This document shows, one piece after another, positions 1-8,753 of a stretch of 34,178 nt of DNA (the first letter of the stretch is position 1; each line of letters starts with the position of its first letter). The DNA lies in the NCBI GenBank assembly GCA_016845585.1, contig JAERSO010000147.1, forward strand, positions 1 through 34,178. The letters are read 5' to 3'. This DNA comes from Acidimicrobiaceae bacterium (lineage in GTDB: Bacteria; Actinomycetota; Acidimicrobiia; Acidimicrobiales; Aldehydirespiratoraceae). The position numbers were made by a program, and so were the translations under genes. The notes under the pieces are model-generated. The model did no database searches. It saw only the letters and a list, made by a program, of their open reading frames with translations, and was not told where the DNA came from.

Positions 1-2
1 CC

Positions 3-1361
3 CCCGAATCGATCCCGGAACCCCCGCCGGCCGCAGATCACGACGTCAGCGTGCACATCACCGGCATCGGCGGCACCGGCGTGGTCACGATCAGCCAGAT
101 TCTCGGAACGGCGGCGATGCTCGACGGTGCCGAGGTCTCCGGCCTCGATCAGATCGGTCTCTCCCAGAAGGCAGGTCCGGTCGTCAGCGATGTACGCATC
201 ACCCACGATCACCCGGCCGATTCGAGTCGAGTCGGTGCCGGTCAGGCCGATCTTCTGCTCGCGTTCGACCTTCTCGTCGGGTCCAGCTGGACAGGCCTCA
301 ACGCTGCGGACCCGGCCCGCACCGCCGTGGTCGGCTCCAGCGCGCTGACCCCGCCCGGCCGCAAGATCGCCAAGCCGGAAACCGAGATGCCCGACGTGGC
401 CGAACTCCTCGAACGCATCGACGGGTCCACCCAACCGGGTCGCCGTTTCTGGGCCGACGCCGACGACCTCACGTCAGTGCTCGTCGGGGACTCCGTGGCC
501 GCCAACATCTTCGTCGTCGGCATGGCCGTGCAGTCGGGTTTCCTCCCGATCCGGGCCAGCAGCCTCGAGGAAGCGATCACCCTCAACGGCGTCTCGGTCG
601 AGCGCAACATCACGGCGTTCCGCTGGGGCCGTATGCAGGTCGCCGACCCTGACCTCGTCGCCACCGCGGCCGATGCAGCCCGAGTCGAACCCCGCAAGCG
701 TCCCACGCCTCCCGCGGCGGTGTCCGAGGCCGCTGCCGCTCTCGCGGACAACGGCGAGCTGCGTGACGAACTGGAGCGATTCGGCGCCGAGCTCACCTTG
801 TTCCAGAACGCGGCACTGGCCGCTCAGTTCTTCGTTGACCTGCAGCCGGTTCGGGATGCCGAGCTCGCCGCGGATCCCACCAGCGAGGCGCTCACGCTGG
901 CTGCAGCCCGAGGGCTGTTCAAGTTCCTCGCCTACAAGGACGAGTACGAGGTGGCCCGTCTGCTCCTGATCCCCGACCCCGCCCTCGAAGACGTCGCCGG
1001 ATCAGGGGCCAAGACCGCCTGGAAGCTGCACCCGCCGACGCTGCGAGCACTGGGCCGATCGGACAAGATGTCGCTCTCGACTCGATGGGGCCGACCCGTG
1101 ATGTCAGCGCTCAGCGCCGCGAAGCGGCTGCGAGGAACCGCACTCGATCCGTTCGGCCGCGCCGAGGTCCGAAAGGTCGAGCGGGCCTTGCCCGCCGAGT
1201 ACCTCGGGGCGCTTCATGCAGCCGTGAGCAACCTCACCACCGACAGCTTCGACCACGCGATCGCGGTGGCGGAGACACCGGAGTTGGTCCGCGGCTACGA
1301 GGACATCAAACTCCGCAACGTCGAACGCTTCCGGGCCCGGCTGGCCGAACTCGCCGACTGA
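3..1361 (+). CDS. Indolepyruvate ferredoxin oxidoreductase family protein, C-terminal part (cut by window start)
   Basis: The reading frame is open to the left edge of the window, so this is the 3' part of a longer gene; the GTG at 51 is an internal valine. Residues soon after the edge (HITGIGGTGVVTISQILG, then GLDQIGLSQKAGPV) are the gamma-type domain of 2-oxoacid:ferredoxin oxidoreductases. About 220 C-terminal residues rich in Ala, Leu and Arg (AARGLFKFLAYKDEYEVARLL, then YEDIKLRNVERFR) match the tail found on the long, fused, roughly 1100-1200 residue indolepyruvate oxidoreductase-like proteins. The family oxidises aryl- or branched-chain 2-oxoacids to acyl-CoA and reduces ferredoxin in the cytoplasm. 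The thiamine diphosphate and iron-sulfur domains would lie upstream. The gene ends 34 bp before the CitE-like lyase, which also acts on acyl-CoA, but a separate -10-like element precedes the lyase. Family assignment is firm; the true substrate is not visible. Confidence 0.85.
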   Translation, partial: PESIPEPPPAADHDVSVHITGIGGTGVVTISQILGTAAMLDGAEVSGLDQIGLSQKAGPVVSDVRITHDHPADSSRVGAGQADLLLAFDLLVGSSWTGLNAADPARTAVVGSSALTPPGRKIAKPETEMPDVAELLERIDGSTQPGRRFWADADDLTSVLVGDSVAANIFVVGMAVQSGFLPIRASSLEEAITLNGVSVERNITAFRWGRMQVADPDLVATAADAARVEPRKRPTPPAAVSEAAAALADNGELRDELERFGAELTLFQNAALAAQFFVDLQPVRDAELAADPTSEALTLAAARGLFKFLAYKDEYEVARLLLIPDPALEDVAGSGAKTAWKLHPPTLRALGRSDKMSLSTRWGRPVMSALSAAKRLRGTALDPFGRAEVRKVERALPAEYLGALHAAVSNLTTDSFDHAIAVAETPELVRGYEDIKLRNVERFRARLAELAD

Positions 1362-1383
1362 GCCGAACACAGCACCACTCCCC

Positions 1384-1389
1384 TAGCGT
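1384..1389 (+). promoter_or_regulatory. Putative leaderless -10 element of the CitE-like lyase gene
   Basis: TAGCGT ends exactly 6 nt before the ATG at 1396. No convincing -35 is visible. One of nine genes in the window with TANNNT at this spacing. Confidence 0.4.
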
Positions 1390-1395
1390 CATGCC

Positions 1396-2244
1396 ATGAA
1401 CTCGACCCCTCGCCGTCTTCGTTCTCTCTTGTTCGCCCCGGCTGTACGCCCGGATCTCCTGCGCAAGATGCCCCGCACCGGCGCTGACGCGATCGTCATC
1501 GACCTCGAGGACGCAACACCTCCGAACGCCAAGGCGGAAGGACGAGCCAATCTCAACGAGGTGGCCCCGGAGCTGATCAACCAGATCGCCGTCTACGTGC
1601 GTGTCAATGACGATTCGACCGAATGGCACGATGACGACCTCGATGCGATCCCGCCGGGGCTCCGGGGAATCGTGGTGCCGAAGATCGAGACGGTTGGTGC
1701 GCTCGACGCTCTCCAGGCTCGGCTGGCCGATCGGGGGCTCGACGATCTCGTTCTGATCGGTGGTATCGAGACAGCCCTCGGCGTGGCCGACGCTCGGCCG
1801 CTCCTGGCCCATCCGGTGGTCGATGTCGCCTACTTCGGCGCCGAGGACTTCGTCGCCGACATGGGGGGCGTCCGCACGCCGCACAACGCCGAGGTCCAGT
1901 ACGCCCGCTCCCAGGTGGCGCTCGCGGGTCGGCTGGCGGAAAAGCTCGTCATCGACCAGATCGTGGCGGACTTTCGTGACGACGACCGATGCGATCGCGA
2001 GTGCCGTGAAGCCCGGGCGCTGGGCTACGGCGGCAAGCTGTGCATCCATCCCGCCCAGGTCGCGATCGCCCACGCGGCGTTCACACCGTCCGAGGAGGAG
2101 GTCGACCGTGCTCGACGCATGTTGGCGGCCTATGAGGAAGCCACCGCGGGCGGAGTCGCGTCGATCGCGTTCGAGGGCCAGATGGTCGACGAGCCCGTGG
2201 CGGTGCAAGCCCGCCGCATCCTCAGTCTTGCCGAGGACGGGTGA
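1396..2244 (+). CDS. CitE-like HpcH/HpaI family acyl-CoA lyase
   Basis: A 282-residue protein of the HpcH/HpaI aldolase / citrate lyase beta superfamily. The N-terminus ([17 protein letters not shown], then [16 protein letters not shown]) carries the conserved DLED metal/substrate segment. PKIET, the glutamate in [16 protein letters not shown] (metal ligand) and KLCIHPAQV are the other family blocks, and FEGQMVD near the C-terminus is typical of stand-alone CitE proteins. Such lyases cleave beta-hydroxyacyl-CoAs, for example malyl-CoA or citramalyl-CoA, to an acyl-CoA plus a 2-oxoacid or acetyl-CoA. The next gene is a MaoC hydratase on the opposite strand, and their 3' ends overlap by 23 bp. 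A CitE-MaoC pair resembles M. tuberculosis Rv2498c-Rv2499c (leucine/itaconate breakdown), so a related role is inferred. No SD is obvious, which fits the leaderless -10 upstream. Confidence 0.87.
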   Translation: MNSTPRRLRSLLFAPAVRPDLLRKMPRTGADAIVIDLEDATPPNAKAEGRANLNEVAPELINQIAVYVRVNDDSTEWHDDDLDAIPPGLRGIVVPKIETVGALDALQARLADRGLDDLVLIGGIETALGVADARPLLAHPVVDVAYFGAEDFVADMGGVRTPHNAEVQYARSQVALAGRLAEKLVIDQIVADFRDDDRCDRECREARALGYGGKLCIHPAQVAIAHAAFTPSEEEVDRARRMLAAYEEATAGGVASIAFEGQMVDEPVAVQARRILSLAEDG

Positions 2245-2695
2245 GCATCAGCGCGTTGCGGACTGCGCGACAGACGAGGACGTCGTCCTGGTTGTAGGCA
2301 CGATGCTCGAAGGTGACCACGCCCTGGCCGGGGCGCGACGACGACTCGCGAGCGGCGAGGACCTCGGTCTCGACCCGGATGGTGTCACCGTGGAACAGCG
2401 GTGCGGGGAAGTCGGCTTTGTCGAATCCGAGGTTGGCGACGGTCGTACCGAGCGTGGTCTCGTGCACGGAGATGCCCACGACCATGCCGAGCGTCAGTAG
2501 CGAGTTGACCAGCGGCTTGCCGAACTCGGTCTCCTTGGCGGCATAGTCGGCGTCGAGGTGGAGCCATGCCGGATTCATCGTCATGGTGGTGAAGAAAACG
2601 TTGTCGGCTTCGGTGATCGTGCGCCGCAATGCGTGCGGGATCACGAGTCCGACGGTCAGTTCTTCGAGCCACTTGCCGGTCACTGGACGATCCAT
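2222..2695 (-). CDS. MaoC family acyl-CoA hydratase
   Basis: A 157-residue single hot-dog MaoC-type dehydratase/hydratase. The start is the ATG at 2695 ([13 protein letters not shown]), chosen because the frame upstream has no family similarity. Recognisable blocks are [21 protein letters not shown], with the Asp and His of the hydratase active site, then [17 protein letters not shown] and [13 protein letters not shown]. The C-terminal part ([17 protein letters not shown]) completes the fold. These enzymes add or remove water on 2-enoyl-CoAs. The 3' end overlaps the convergent CitE-like lyase by 23 bp, so transcription of either runs into the other. The pairing suggests successive steps on the same beta-hydroxyacyl-CoA (for example itaconyl- or mesaconyl-CoA hydration followed by C-C cleavage); that is inference. 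A CAAACT hexamer sits 6 nt before the ATG, a possible leaderless -10. Confidence 0.83.
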   Translation of the reverse strand: MDRPVTGKWLEELTVGLVIPHALRRTITEADNVFFTTMTMNPAWLHLDADYAAKETEFGKPLVNSLLTLGMVVGISVHETTLGTTVANLGFDKADFPAPLFHGDTIRVETEVLAARESSSRPGQGVVTFEHRAYNQDDVLVCRAVRNALMLTRPRQD

Positions 2696-2732
2696 GCGCC
2701 GAGTTTGCCAGCTCCGCGCTCGATGGACCCGA

Positions 2733-3218
2733 TCAGGCGCCGATCGCCGGCCGGAAGTCGAAGACCACGGGCTCCGCCAGCTCGACCCAACAGAGGATCG
2801 ACCGGTCACCGTCCTCCCAGGCCGACTCGTCGGGCACGTACGCGGCCAAGTCGACCTGTGGGAGACCGGGGAACTGGTCGACTCCTGACGCAAGGAACTC
2901 CTCGGCGAGGCCGGTACACCGGAGGCCCGCCTCCTCGGTCAGCGCGGTGACGCCGGGCCAGCCGTCGTGTGGCTCAGCCGGCACGCGCGCGACGACCTGT
3001 CCACGATGCGGCTCGTCGCATGGCACGGCGTCCACACTGCGCACGACGGATCCCGAGCGCTCGTTGAAGCAGTCCCCGGTCTCGAGATTCGTGGTCCCCA
3101 GGCGCCCGCCGACGGAGATCGAGCCGCTCGCTGAGCGCTCCACCTCGTCGATGAACGCTTCGTTCGCACACGCGCCGGCCAGGAGTGTGACCAGCACCAG
3201 CAGCGCTCGGATGGTCAT
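2733..3218 (-). CDS. Secreted lipoprotein with septum-formation-like domain
   Basis: A 161-residue exported protein. The first 16 residues are hydrophobic and end in the lipobox LLAGAC, so Cys17 is the predicted lipid-anchored residue. The rest resembles the actinobacterial Septum_form domain: a GDCF segment, a [18 protein letters not shown] block, a C-L spaced region ([12 protein letters not shown]) and a final CWVEL. The conserved cysteines would form disulfides outside the membrane. No enzymatic motif is visible and the cell-division link of the family name is weak. It follows the cupin gene with a 4 bp ATGA overlap (3215-3218), so the two are translationally coupled. The lipoprotein call is firm; the domain assignment is moderate. 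Confidence 0.75.
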   Translation of the reverse strand: MTIRALLVLVTLLAGACANEAFIDEVERSASGSISVGGRLGTTNLETGDCFNERSGSVVRSVDAVPCDEPHRGQVVARVPAEPHDGWPGVTALTEEAGLRCTGLAEEFLASGVDQFPGLPQVDLAAYVPDESAWEDGDRSILCWVELAEPVVFDFRPAIGA

Positions 3219-3583
3219 CCCTTCCGAAGCGTTCCCTCCGGCGGGCCGAACACGACCACCAGCTGCAGGTCCGCCTCGATGTCGACGAACCGGTGCTCCA
3301 CGGCTCGTGGGACGCTGATGATCGATCCCGGCTGGATCGCGAAACGTTCACCTGCGAGCTCCACGGTTGCACGGCCGCGGGTGACGACGTAGATCTCGTC
3401 CTCCCCATGGTGCCCCTGCGGATCCTTCACCCCGGTGCCGAGCTCGTAGATTCCCGTGCTGAGACCCGGTTGACGGTCGATCTCGACGTAGCGGACGCCG
3501 GGGATGTCGATCTGGACGTCGCGCATCTGATCACCGTGAGCGGTGACGAACTCGCCGTCGTTGAGATGATGCACTGCGGTCAT
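3215..3583 (-). CDS. Cupin domain protein
   Basis: A 122-residue single-domain cupin. Motif 1 is readable as the histidine/glutamate run in QGHHGEDEIYVVTRGRA and motif 2 as PGSIISVPRAVEHRF, which together give the usual two-His, one-Glu, one-His metal site. This small fold binds a metal and serves as an oxygenase, isomerase or sensor; nothing here fixes the substrate. The protein has no signal peptide and should be cytoplasmic. It is first in a two-gene unit with the downstream lipoprotein (4 bp overlap) and diverges from mycothione reductase across 79 bp. A perfect 8 bp inverted repeat lies directly in front of the start codon. Confidence 0.8.
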   Translation of the reverse strand: MTAVHHLNDGEFVTAHGDQMRDVQIDIPGVRYVEIDRQPGLSTGIYELGTGVKDPQGHHGEDEIYVVTRGRATVELAGERFAIQPGSIISVPRAVEHRFVDIEADLQLVVVFGPPEGTLRKG

Positions 3584-3607
3584 GCCCCGAGTCTGTCAGC
3601 TCGGGGC
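3584..3607 (-). promoter_or_regulatory. Inverted repeat and -10-like element at the cupin start
   Basis: GCCCCGAG at 3584-3591 is the exact reverse complement of CTCGGGGC at 3600-3607, with an 8 nt spacer, abutting the cupin ATG. On the minus strand a CAGACT hexamer lies in it, 6 nt before the ATG. The repeat could be an operator over the promoter. Confidence 0.4.
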
Positions 3608-3650
3608 AACCCGCTCCACCAGTGTCATCGGGCCCATCCTGTGTCGCCGG

Positions 3651-3656
3651 TAGCCT
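3651..3656 (+). promoter_or_regulatory. Putative leaderless -10 element of mycothione reductase
   Basis: TAGCCT ends 6 nt before the ATG at 3663, so the transcript would start at or next to the AUG. No SD is present. Confidence 0.45.
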
Positions 3657-3662
3657 CACCCG

Positions 3663-5024
3663 ATGCGCTCGTTCGACCTGATCATCATCGGCACCGGCTC
3701 AGGCAACTCGATCATCGGCCCGGAGCACGATGACTGGGACATCGCGCTCGTGGAGCGTGGTGTGTTCGGCGGAACCTGTCTCAACGTCGGTTGTATCCCC
3801 TCCAAGATGTTCGTGTTCGCCGCCGAGGTGGCGGAGCTGGCGGCGAAGGTCGGACCGTCGTTGGGCGTGCACACCGAGATGAACGGCGCCGACTGGCCTC
3901 GGATCCGCGACCGCGTCTTCGGACGGATCGATCCGATCGCCGCCGGCGGAGAGGACTACCGCAAGAGCCTCGAGCACATCACCGTGTTCCAGCACGACGC
4001 TCGATTCGTGGGTCCGAAGATGCTGATGGTCGGCGAGGAGACAATCACCGCCGAGCACATCGTGCTCGCGGCCGGCGCTCGACCATTCGTCCCTGAGGTC
4101 CCCGGCCTCGCCGAAGCCGGGTTCCATACCTCCGACTCGATCATGCGTGTCGACGAGCTGCCACGCCGGCTGGCCGTCCTCGGCGGCGGCTACATCGCCA
4201 CCGAGCTCGGCAATGTCTTCGGGCAGTTCGGTACCGACGTCACGTTCGTCCTCCGCAGCTCCCGCTTCCTGCGCGGCGAGGACCATGAGGTCAGCGATCG
4301 GTTCTCCGAAATCTACCGCGACAAGTTCTCCACCCGGATCGACACGAACGTCGTGAGTGCTCGCCGCGAAGGCGATGAGGTCGTGCTCGAACTCGAATCG
4401 AAGGGCGAAACCTCCGAGCTCCGTGTCGACGAGGTACTGGTCGCGACGGGCCGGGTCCCCAACGGCGACCAGCTCCGGGTCGAAGAGTCGGGCGTCCGGC
4501 TCGACCCCCAGGGATATGTGATCACCGATGCCCACCTTCGCACCGACGTGGAGGGCATCTGGGCGCTCGGCGACATCACCAATCCGGTTCAGCTCAAGCA
4601 CGCGGCCAATCACGAGGCGAGAGTGGTTGCCCACAATCTCGTCAATCCTGAAGCGATGATCGAGACCGATCATCGCTTCGTTCCCCACGCGGTGTTCGGC
4701 CACCCTCAGGTCGCTTCCGTCGGCCTCACCGAACAGCAGTGCATCGACCAGGGGCGGCCCTACATCGCCCATCGCCAGGCGTACGGATCCGCCGCGTACG
4801 GGTGGGCCATGGAGGACCTCGAGAGCTTCGCGAAGGTGATCGCCGATCCCGACACCCGCCAACTGATCGGGGCCCACATCATCGGCCCTCAGGCGTCGAC
4901 GCTGATTCAGCAGCTGATCCAGGGCATGACATTCGGCCAGACGGTCGACCAGATGGCCCGGGAGCAGTACTACATCCATCCGGGGCTGCCGGAGGTCATC
5001 GAACAGGCGCTGCTCGAGCTCTAG
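3663..5024 (+). CDS. mtr: Mycothione reductase
   Basis: A 453-residue FAD/NAD(P) disulfide oxidoreductase that reduces mycothiol disulfide with NADPH, the actinobacterial counterpart of glutathione reductase. The start MRSFDLIIIGTGSGNS is characteristic of this enzyme and includes the FAD dinucleotide fold. The redox-active pair is Cys39 and Cys44 in GGTCLNVGCIPSK. The NAD(P) fold is AVLGGGYIATELGNVFGQFG near residue 175, the second FAD motif is the GDITNP region near 300, and the C-terminal IHPGLPEVIEQAL provides the catalytic His-Glu pair. The length matches the family. It implies that the host makes mycothiol, supporting an actinobacterial origin. It is divergent from the cupin gene and is followed after 47 bp by glpD on the same strand. 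Lipoamide dehydrogenase is the nearest alternative, but the N-terminus favours Mtr. Confidence 0.9.
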   Translation: MRSFDLIIIGTGSGNSIIGPEHDDWDIALVERGVFGGTCLNVGCIPSKMFVFAAEVAELAAKVGPSLGVHTEMNGADWPRIRDRVFGRIDPIAAGGEDYRKSLEHITVFQHDARFVGPKMLMVGEETITAEHIVLAAGARPFVPEVPGLAEAGFHTSDSIMRVDELPRRLAVLGGGYIATELGNVFGQFGTDVTFVLRSSRFLRGEDHEVSDRFSEIYRDKFSTRIDTNVVSARREGDEVVLELESKGETSELRVDEVLVATGRVPNGDQLRVEESGVRLDPQGYVITDAHLRTDVEGIWALGDITNPVQLKHAANHEARVVAHNLVNPEAMIETDHRFVPHAVFGHPQVASVGLTEQQCIDQGRPYIAHRQAYGSAAYGWAMEDLESFAKVIADPDTRQLIGAHIIGPQASTLIQQLIQGMTFGQTVDQMAREQYYIHPGLPEVIEQALLEL

Positions 5025-5071
5025 CGGCCTCGACCTCACCCGGCATCCACGGGCGTACCCTCATCGCAGAG

Positions 5072-6811
5072 ATGACTTCCATGACGGCACCCGCCTCTTC
5101 CCCAGCGACGATCCCAGGATCCCTCAACCCGACGCAGCGCGCCCGGGACTGGGACCGGCTCGCGGCAGAGAAACTCGACGTGCTTGTCGTCGGCGGCGGT
5201 GTCACCGGTGCCGGATGTGCGCTCGACGCCGTCACCCGTGGGCTCTCGGTCGGACTCATCGAGCAGCGAGATCTCGCTTCGGGCACCTCGAGCCGATCCT
5301 CGAAACTGCTTCACGGCGGCCTGCGCTACCTCGAACAGCGCGATTTCGCTCTGGTCCGCGAGGCGTTGCACGAGCGGAGTCTGCTGACCTCGTCGATTTG
5401 CCCGCATCTCGTCCGGCCGGTGTCGTTCCTGCTGCCATTGACCCATCGAATCTGGCAACGCATCTACTACGGCGCCGGCGTCTTGTTGTACGACCTCCTC
5501 GCCCTCGGACGCCGCAACCCTCTCCCGCGTCACCGGCATCTCTCGCGGCGGAAGGCGCTCGAACTCGTGCCGGGACTGGACGAGGACTTCCTGGTCGGCG
5601 CGATCAGGTACTACGACGCCCAGGTCGACGACGCCCGCCACACCCTGACCGTGGCCCGTACCGCAGCGCGGCACGGTGCCGCAGTGGTCACCAGCGCCCA
5701 GCTCACGGGGCTCCTCCGTGAGGACGGTGAAGTGGTCGGTGCCACGGTGACCAACGTCGAGACCGGCGAACAGATCGAGGTCCGGGCGGCGAAAGTCGTG
5801 AACGCCACCGGTGTGTGGCTCGACGAGATCCAGGACATGGTCGGCGCCGGTGGCCTTCGCGTCACGGCCGCCAAGGGAGTCCACATCGTCGTTCCGCGCG
5901 AGGCGATCGACAGCGACAGTGGCCTCATCCTTCGCACCCCGACATCGGTGCTGTTCGTGATCCCCTGGGGCCGGCACTGGCTCGTCGGCACCACCGACAC
6001 GAGCTACGACTTCGACCGTGCCCACCCGGCAGCGTCGTCCTCCGACATCGAGTACATCCTCGACCACGCCAACCGCGCCCTCCGGCGGCCACTCACGCGC
6101 GATCACATCGTCGGCGTCTATGCCGGGCTTCGCCCTCTGGTGTCCGGCGAGGCCGACGAGACTCCTCGTCTCAGCCGTGAGCATGCCGTTCTCGAACCAG
6201 TGCCCGGGCTCATCTCGATCGCCGGTGGAAAGTACACGACCTACCGAGTGATGGCCGCCGACACGATCGACATGGTCGCCGACGGGCTGGACCGGAAGGT
6301 GCCCGGCTCGTGTACCGAACGCCTGCCGCTCATCGGGGCCGACGGCTGGGACACCGTGAAGCACTCCGCTCCCACCCTCGCCGCAGCTCATGGTCTCCGC
6401 GCGCCCCTCGTCGAGCGTCTCCTGTGGCGCCACGGCAGCCGGGTGAACGACGTGCTCGCCCTGGTCGATGAGGACGCACGACTGGCCGAGGAGCTCACCG
6501 GTGGTGGTTACATCGCCGCTGAGGTGGTCTACGCCGCTCGCCACGAGGGGGCACTCCACCTCGACGATGTGCTCGCCCGACGGATGCGTGTCTCGATCGA
6601 GAACGATCAACGCGGCCTCCTCGTCGCCGAGCAGGCCGCCGCCCTCATGGCGCCTGAACTCGGCTGGACCGAAGATCGGGTGCGCCAGGAGGTCGAGCGT
6701 TGGCAGACTCGAATCGATGCCGAGCGAGCTGCCAACGCGGCTCCGGACGACAGCGCCGCCGACCAGGTGCGCCAGTCGGCCATCGACAGCCGCGGGCTCG
6801 GCGACGACTGA
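5072..6811 (+). CDS. glpD: Glycerol-3-phosphate dehydrogenase (FAD)
   Basis: A 579-residue protein from the ATG at 5072; a second in-frame ATG at 5081 is also possible. FAD binding is shown by [18 protein letters not shown] near residue 30, followed by [27 protein letters not shown], a hallmark of GlpD. Later blocks include [41 protein letters not shown] and the [12 protein letters not shown] segment; the last ~130 residues are the helical DAO_C domain. It oxidises sn-glycerol 3-phosphate to dihydroxyacetone phosphate and passes electrons to quinone at the membrane. The length is normal for actinobacterial GlpD. It sits between mtr and aroC with short gaps (47 and 62 bp). A TACCCT hexamer 10 nt before the ATG may be a -10, giving a very short leader. 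Confidence 0.93.
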   Translation: MTSMTAPASSPATIPGSLNPTQRARDWDRLAAEKLDVLVVGGGVTGAGCALDAVTRGLSVGLIEQRDLASGTSSRSSKLLHGGLRYLEQRDFALVREALHERSLLTSSICPHLVRPVSFLLPLTHRIWQRIYYGAGVLLYDLLALGRRNPLPRHRHLSRRKALELVPGLDEDFLVGAIRYYDAQVDDARHTLTVARTAARHGAAVVTSAQLTGLLREDGEVVGATVTNVETGEQIEVRAAKVVNATGVWLDEIQDMVGAGGLRVTAAKGVHIVVPREAIDSDSGLILRTPTSVLFVIPWGRHWLVGTTDTSYDFDRAHPAASSSDIEYILDHANRALRRPLTRDHIVGVYAGLRPLVSGEADETPRLSREHAVLEPVPGLISIAGGKYTTYRVMAADTIDMVADGLDRKVPGSCTERLPLIGADGWDTVKHSAPTLAAAHGLRAPLVERLLWRHGSRVNDVLALVDEDARLAEELTGGGYIAAEVVYAARHEGALHLDDVLARRMRVSIENDQRGLLVAEQAAALMAPELGWTEDRVRQEVERWQTRIDAERAANAAPDDSAADQVRQSAIDSRGLGDD

Positions 6812-6860
6812 ACCGGCCGCCGGCCCGGAAAACATCGGCCAGAGCTCCCGCCCGGGGCCG

Positions 6861-6866
6861 TACACT
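6861..6866 (+). promoter_or_regulatory. Putative leaderless -10 element of aroC
   Basis: TACACT ends 7 nt before the ATG at 6874 and there is no SD between them. Confidence 0.45.
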
Positions 6867-6873
6867 CTCGCCG

Positions 6874-7980
6874 ATGGGCAGTTCAACCGGCACCCTCTTT
6901 CGGGTCACCACCTTCGGCGAATCTCATGGCGGCGGTGTCGGCGTCGTGATCGACGGCTGCCCGCCCCGGCTCGCCCTGACCGAAGCCGACCTGCAGTTCG
7001 ATCTCGACCGGCGGCGACCCGGACAGAGCCGCTTGGTCACTCAGCGCGACGAGACCGACACGGCGGAGATCCTCTCCGGCGTGTTCGGCGGCTACACGAC
7101 AGGCACACCGCTGGCCGTCCTGGTGCGCAACAAGGACCACAACTCGGGCGCCTACGACCATCTGCGCGACGTCTACCGCCCGTCCCATGCCGACTTCACC
7201 TACGACGCCAAGTACGGCTTTCGCAACTGGGCCGGGGGCGGCCGTGCTTCCGCCCGCGAGACGATCGGCCGAGTCGCAGCGGGAGCGGTCGCCCGGCGGC
7301 TGCTCACCGAAGTCGCCGGTGTCGAAGTGCTCTCCTGGGTCGATCAGGTCGGCGACATCACCGCCACGATCGATGACGCGACGGTCTCGCTCGACGAGGT
7401 GGAAGCCGACCCGACTCGCTGCCCGGACACCACCGCCGCAGCCGCGATGACTGATGCGATCGAGCAGGCCCGCCGCGACGGCGATTCCCTCGGCGGCACC
7501 GTTCGCTGCGTCGCCCGTCGCGTCCCCGCCGGACTCGGCGAGCCCGTCCTCGACAAGCTCGATGCGGCCCTTGCCGGTGCGATGATGTCGCTGCCTGCCG
7601 CCAAGGGTGTCGAGATCGGCAGTGGTTTCGCCGGCACGCGCATGACCGGACTGACCCACAATGACCCCTTCGTCCCCGGCGACGATGGTCGAGTCCACAC
7701 ATCGACGAACCACAGCGGCGGAATCCAGGGTGGAATCTCCAATGGGGAAGACATCACCCTGCGAATCGCGTTCAAACCAACCGGCACGATTTCGAGCAAG
7801 CAGACCACGGTCACCCGCGAAGGCGAAGCCACGACCGTGGCCGCGAAGGGCCGTCACGACCCGTGCGTGCTGCCCCGCGCGGTTCCGATGGTGGAGTCCA
7901 TGGCTCTGCTCGTTCTGGCCGACCACTGGTTGCGCCAGCGCGCCACTGACATCCTTCCGCCGCTGCCCGAACTCCCCTGA
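6874..7980 (+). CDS. aroC: Chorismate synthase (E. coli type)
   Basis: A 368-residue chorismate synthase, which converts 5-enolpyruvylshikimate 3-phosphate to chorismate with reduced FMN. The start is set by [19 protein letters not shown]; longer frames upstream run through the glpD 3' end. Conserved segments are [61 protein letters not shown] and [16 protein letters not shown], then [15 protein letters not shown]. These features ([11 protein letters not shown] start, [15 protein letters not shown]) are those of the E. coli/proteobacterial branch. Mycobacteria and Streptomyces carry the branch that starts MLRWxTAGESHG. No other aromatic-pathway gene is adjacent. The gene ends 5 bp before the convergent M15 peptidase gene. 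Confidence 0.94.
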   Translation: MGSSTGTLFRVTTFGESHGGGVGVVIDGCPPRLALTEADLQFDLDRRRPGQSRLVTQRDETDTAEILSGVFGGYTTGTPLAVLVRNKDHNSGAYDHLRDVYRPSHADFTYDAKYGFRNWAGGGRASARETIGRVAAGAVARRLLTEVAGVEVLSWVDQVGDITATIDDATVSLDEVEADPTRCPDTTAAAAMTDAIEQARRDGDSLGGTVRCVARRVPAGLGEPVLDKLDAALAGAMMSLPAAKGVEIGSGFAGTRMTGLTHNDPFVPGDDGRVHTSTNHSGGIQGGISNGEDITLRIAFKPTGTISSKQTTVTREGEATTVAAKGRHDPCVLPRAVPMVESMALLVLADHWLRQRATDILPPLPELP

Positions 7981-7985
7981 GTCTG

Positions 7986-8750
7986 CTACCGGCCGTTGGC
8001 GCTGAAGTGCTGGTAGTCGACCGAGTTGTTCCAGTACCCGCCCCATGACCAGCCGATCGACTCGAACGCCTGCACGACGACATCATCGGCCCGGATGAGC
8101 CCGTCGACCTCGGCTTCCCGATCGACGTAGGCCGCACCTTCCGGAGGATCGACCGTGGATCCCCGCGCCCATGGATTGATGAGCGGATTGATGTCGACCG
8201 CAGTGCCGTAGGCGTGCTGGCTCCAACGGCTCGTTCCGTCGATGACGCGACAATTGAACCCCGATGAGTTGTTGGCGCGCATGGACGCCTGGTCGTCACC
8301 GTCGTAGGTGGTGATCAATTCCATCCGTTCAATCGGGAACCCGGCGTCGTACAGGCGCTCGAAGACCGTGAGCAACGCATCTGCGTGGTCGGCGTGCACC
8401 ACCATCTCGCCGACGCGACGATCACCACCGAAACCGTGGTGGGCGACGGTGATCAGACGCAGGTCGTCGACGGCCACCGGACAGTCAGCACGCCAGGAGG
8501 AGCCGAGCAAGGCCTCGTCGACAGGACTGACCTCGCCCGTGAATTCTGCGGGACCGGGGTCAGCAATCGGCAGGCTGGACGTCGAGCTCGGGGTTGATGT
8601 CGGTGCCGGCGTCATGGAGGTGGGCACATCGGTCGGCGTCGGGTCGGGTCGTTCGTCAACCATCATCGCCTCCTGTCCCGTTGCGCCATTCGCACATGCG
8701 ACGGCCACCGCAGTCGCCATCACCAGAATGCCGCGCCGAAGACGCCGCAT
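7986..8750 (-). CDS. M15 family peptidoglycan peptidase (VanY/CwlK-like)
   Basis: A 254-residue exported protein. It starts with a short hydrophobic leader (MRRLRRGILVMATAVAVACANG) that may be a weak lipobox. A Pro/Ser/Thr-rich linker follows to about residue 70, and the catalytic domain fills the C-terminal half. Zinc-site motifs are SQHAYGTAVDINP (His and Asp ligands) and DYQHFS near the end (His ligand), the M15 signature. The family cleaves D-Ala or L-Ala-D-Glu bonds in cell wall peptides outside the membrane. It is the last gene of the gcvH-to-gcvT block, 3 bp after gcvT, but has no functional link to glycine cleavage that I can see. Confidence 0.85.
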   Translation of the reverse strand: MRRLRRGILVMATAVAVACANGATGQEAMMVDERPDPTPTDVPTSMTPAPTSTPSSTSSLPIADPGPAEFTGEVSPVDEALLGSSWRADCPVAVDDLRLITVAHHGFGGDRRVGEMVVHADHADALLTVFERLYDAGFPIERMELITTYDGDDQASMRANNSSGFNCRVIDGTSRWSQHAYGTAVDINPLINPWARGSTVDPPEGAAYVDREAEVDGLIRADDVVVQAFESIGWSWGGYWNNSVDYQHFSANGR

Positions 8751-8753
8751 GGC

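Noticed and set aside
51..1361. A complete short gene starting at GTG 51
   Set aside because: The frame is open to the window edge and homologs are much longer, so it is a truncated 3' part.
5036..6886. Long open frame on the minus strand opposite glpD (and similar ones opposite mtr, dusB, the nucleotidyltransferase fusion and the cob genes)
   Set aside because: High-GC codon bias leaves antisense frames open; translations show no family motifs and the plus or minus partner is a clear gene.
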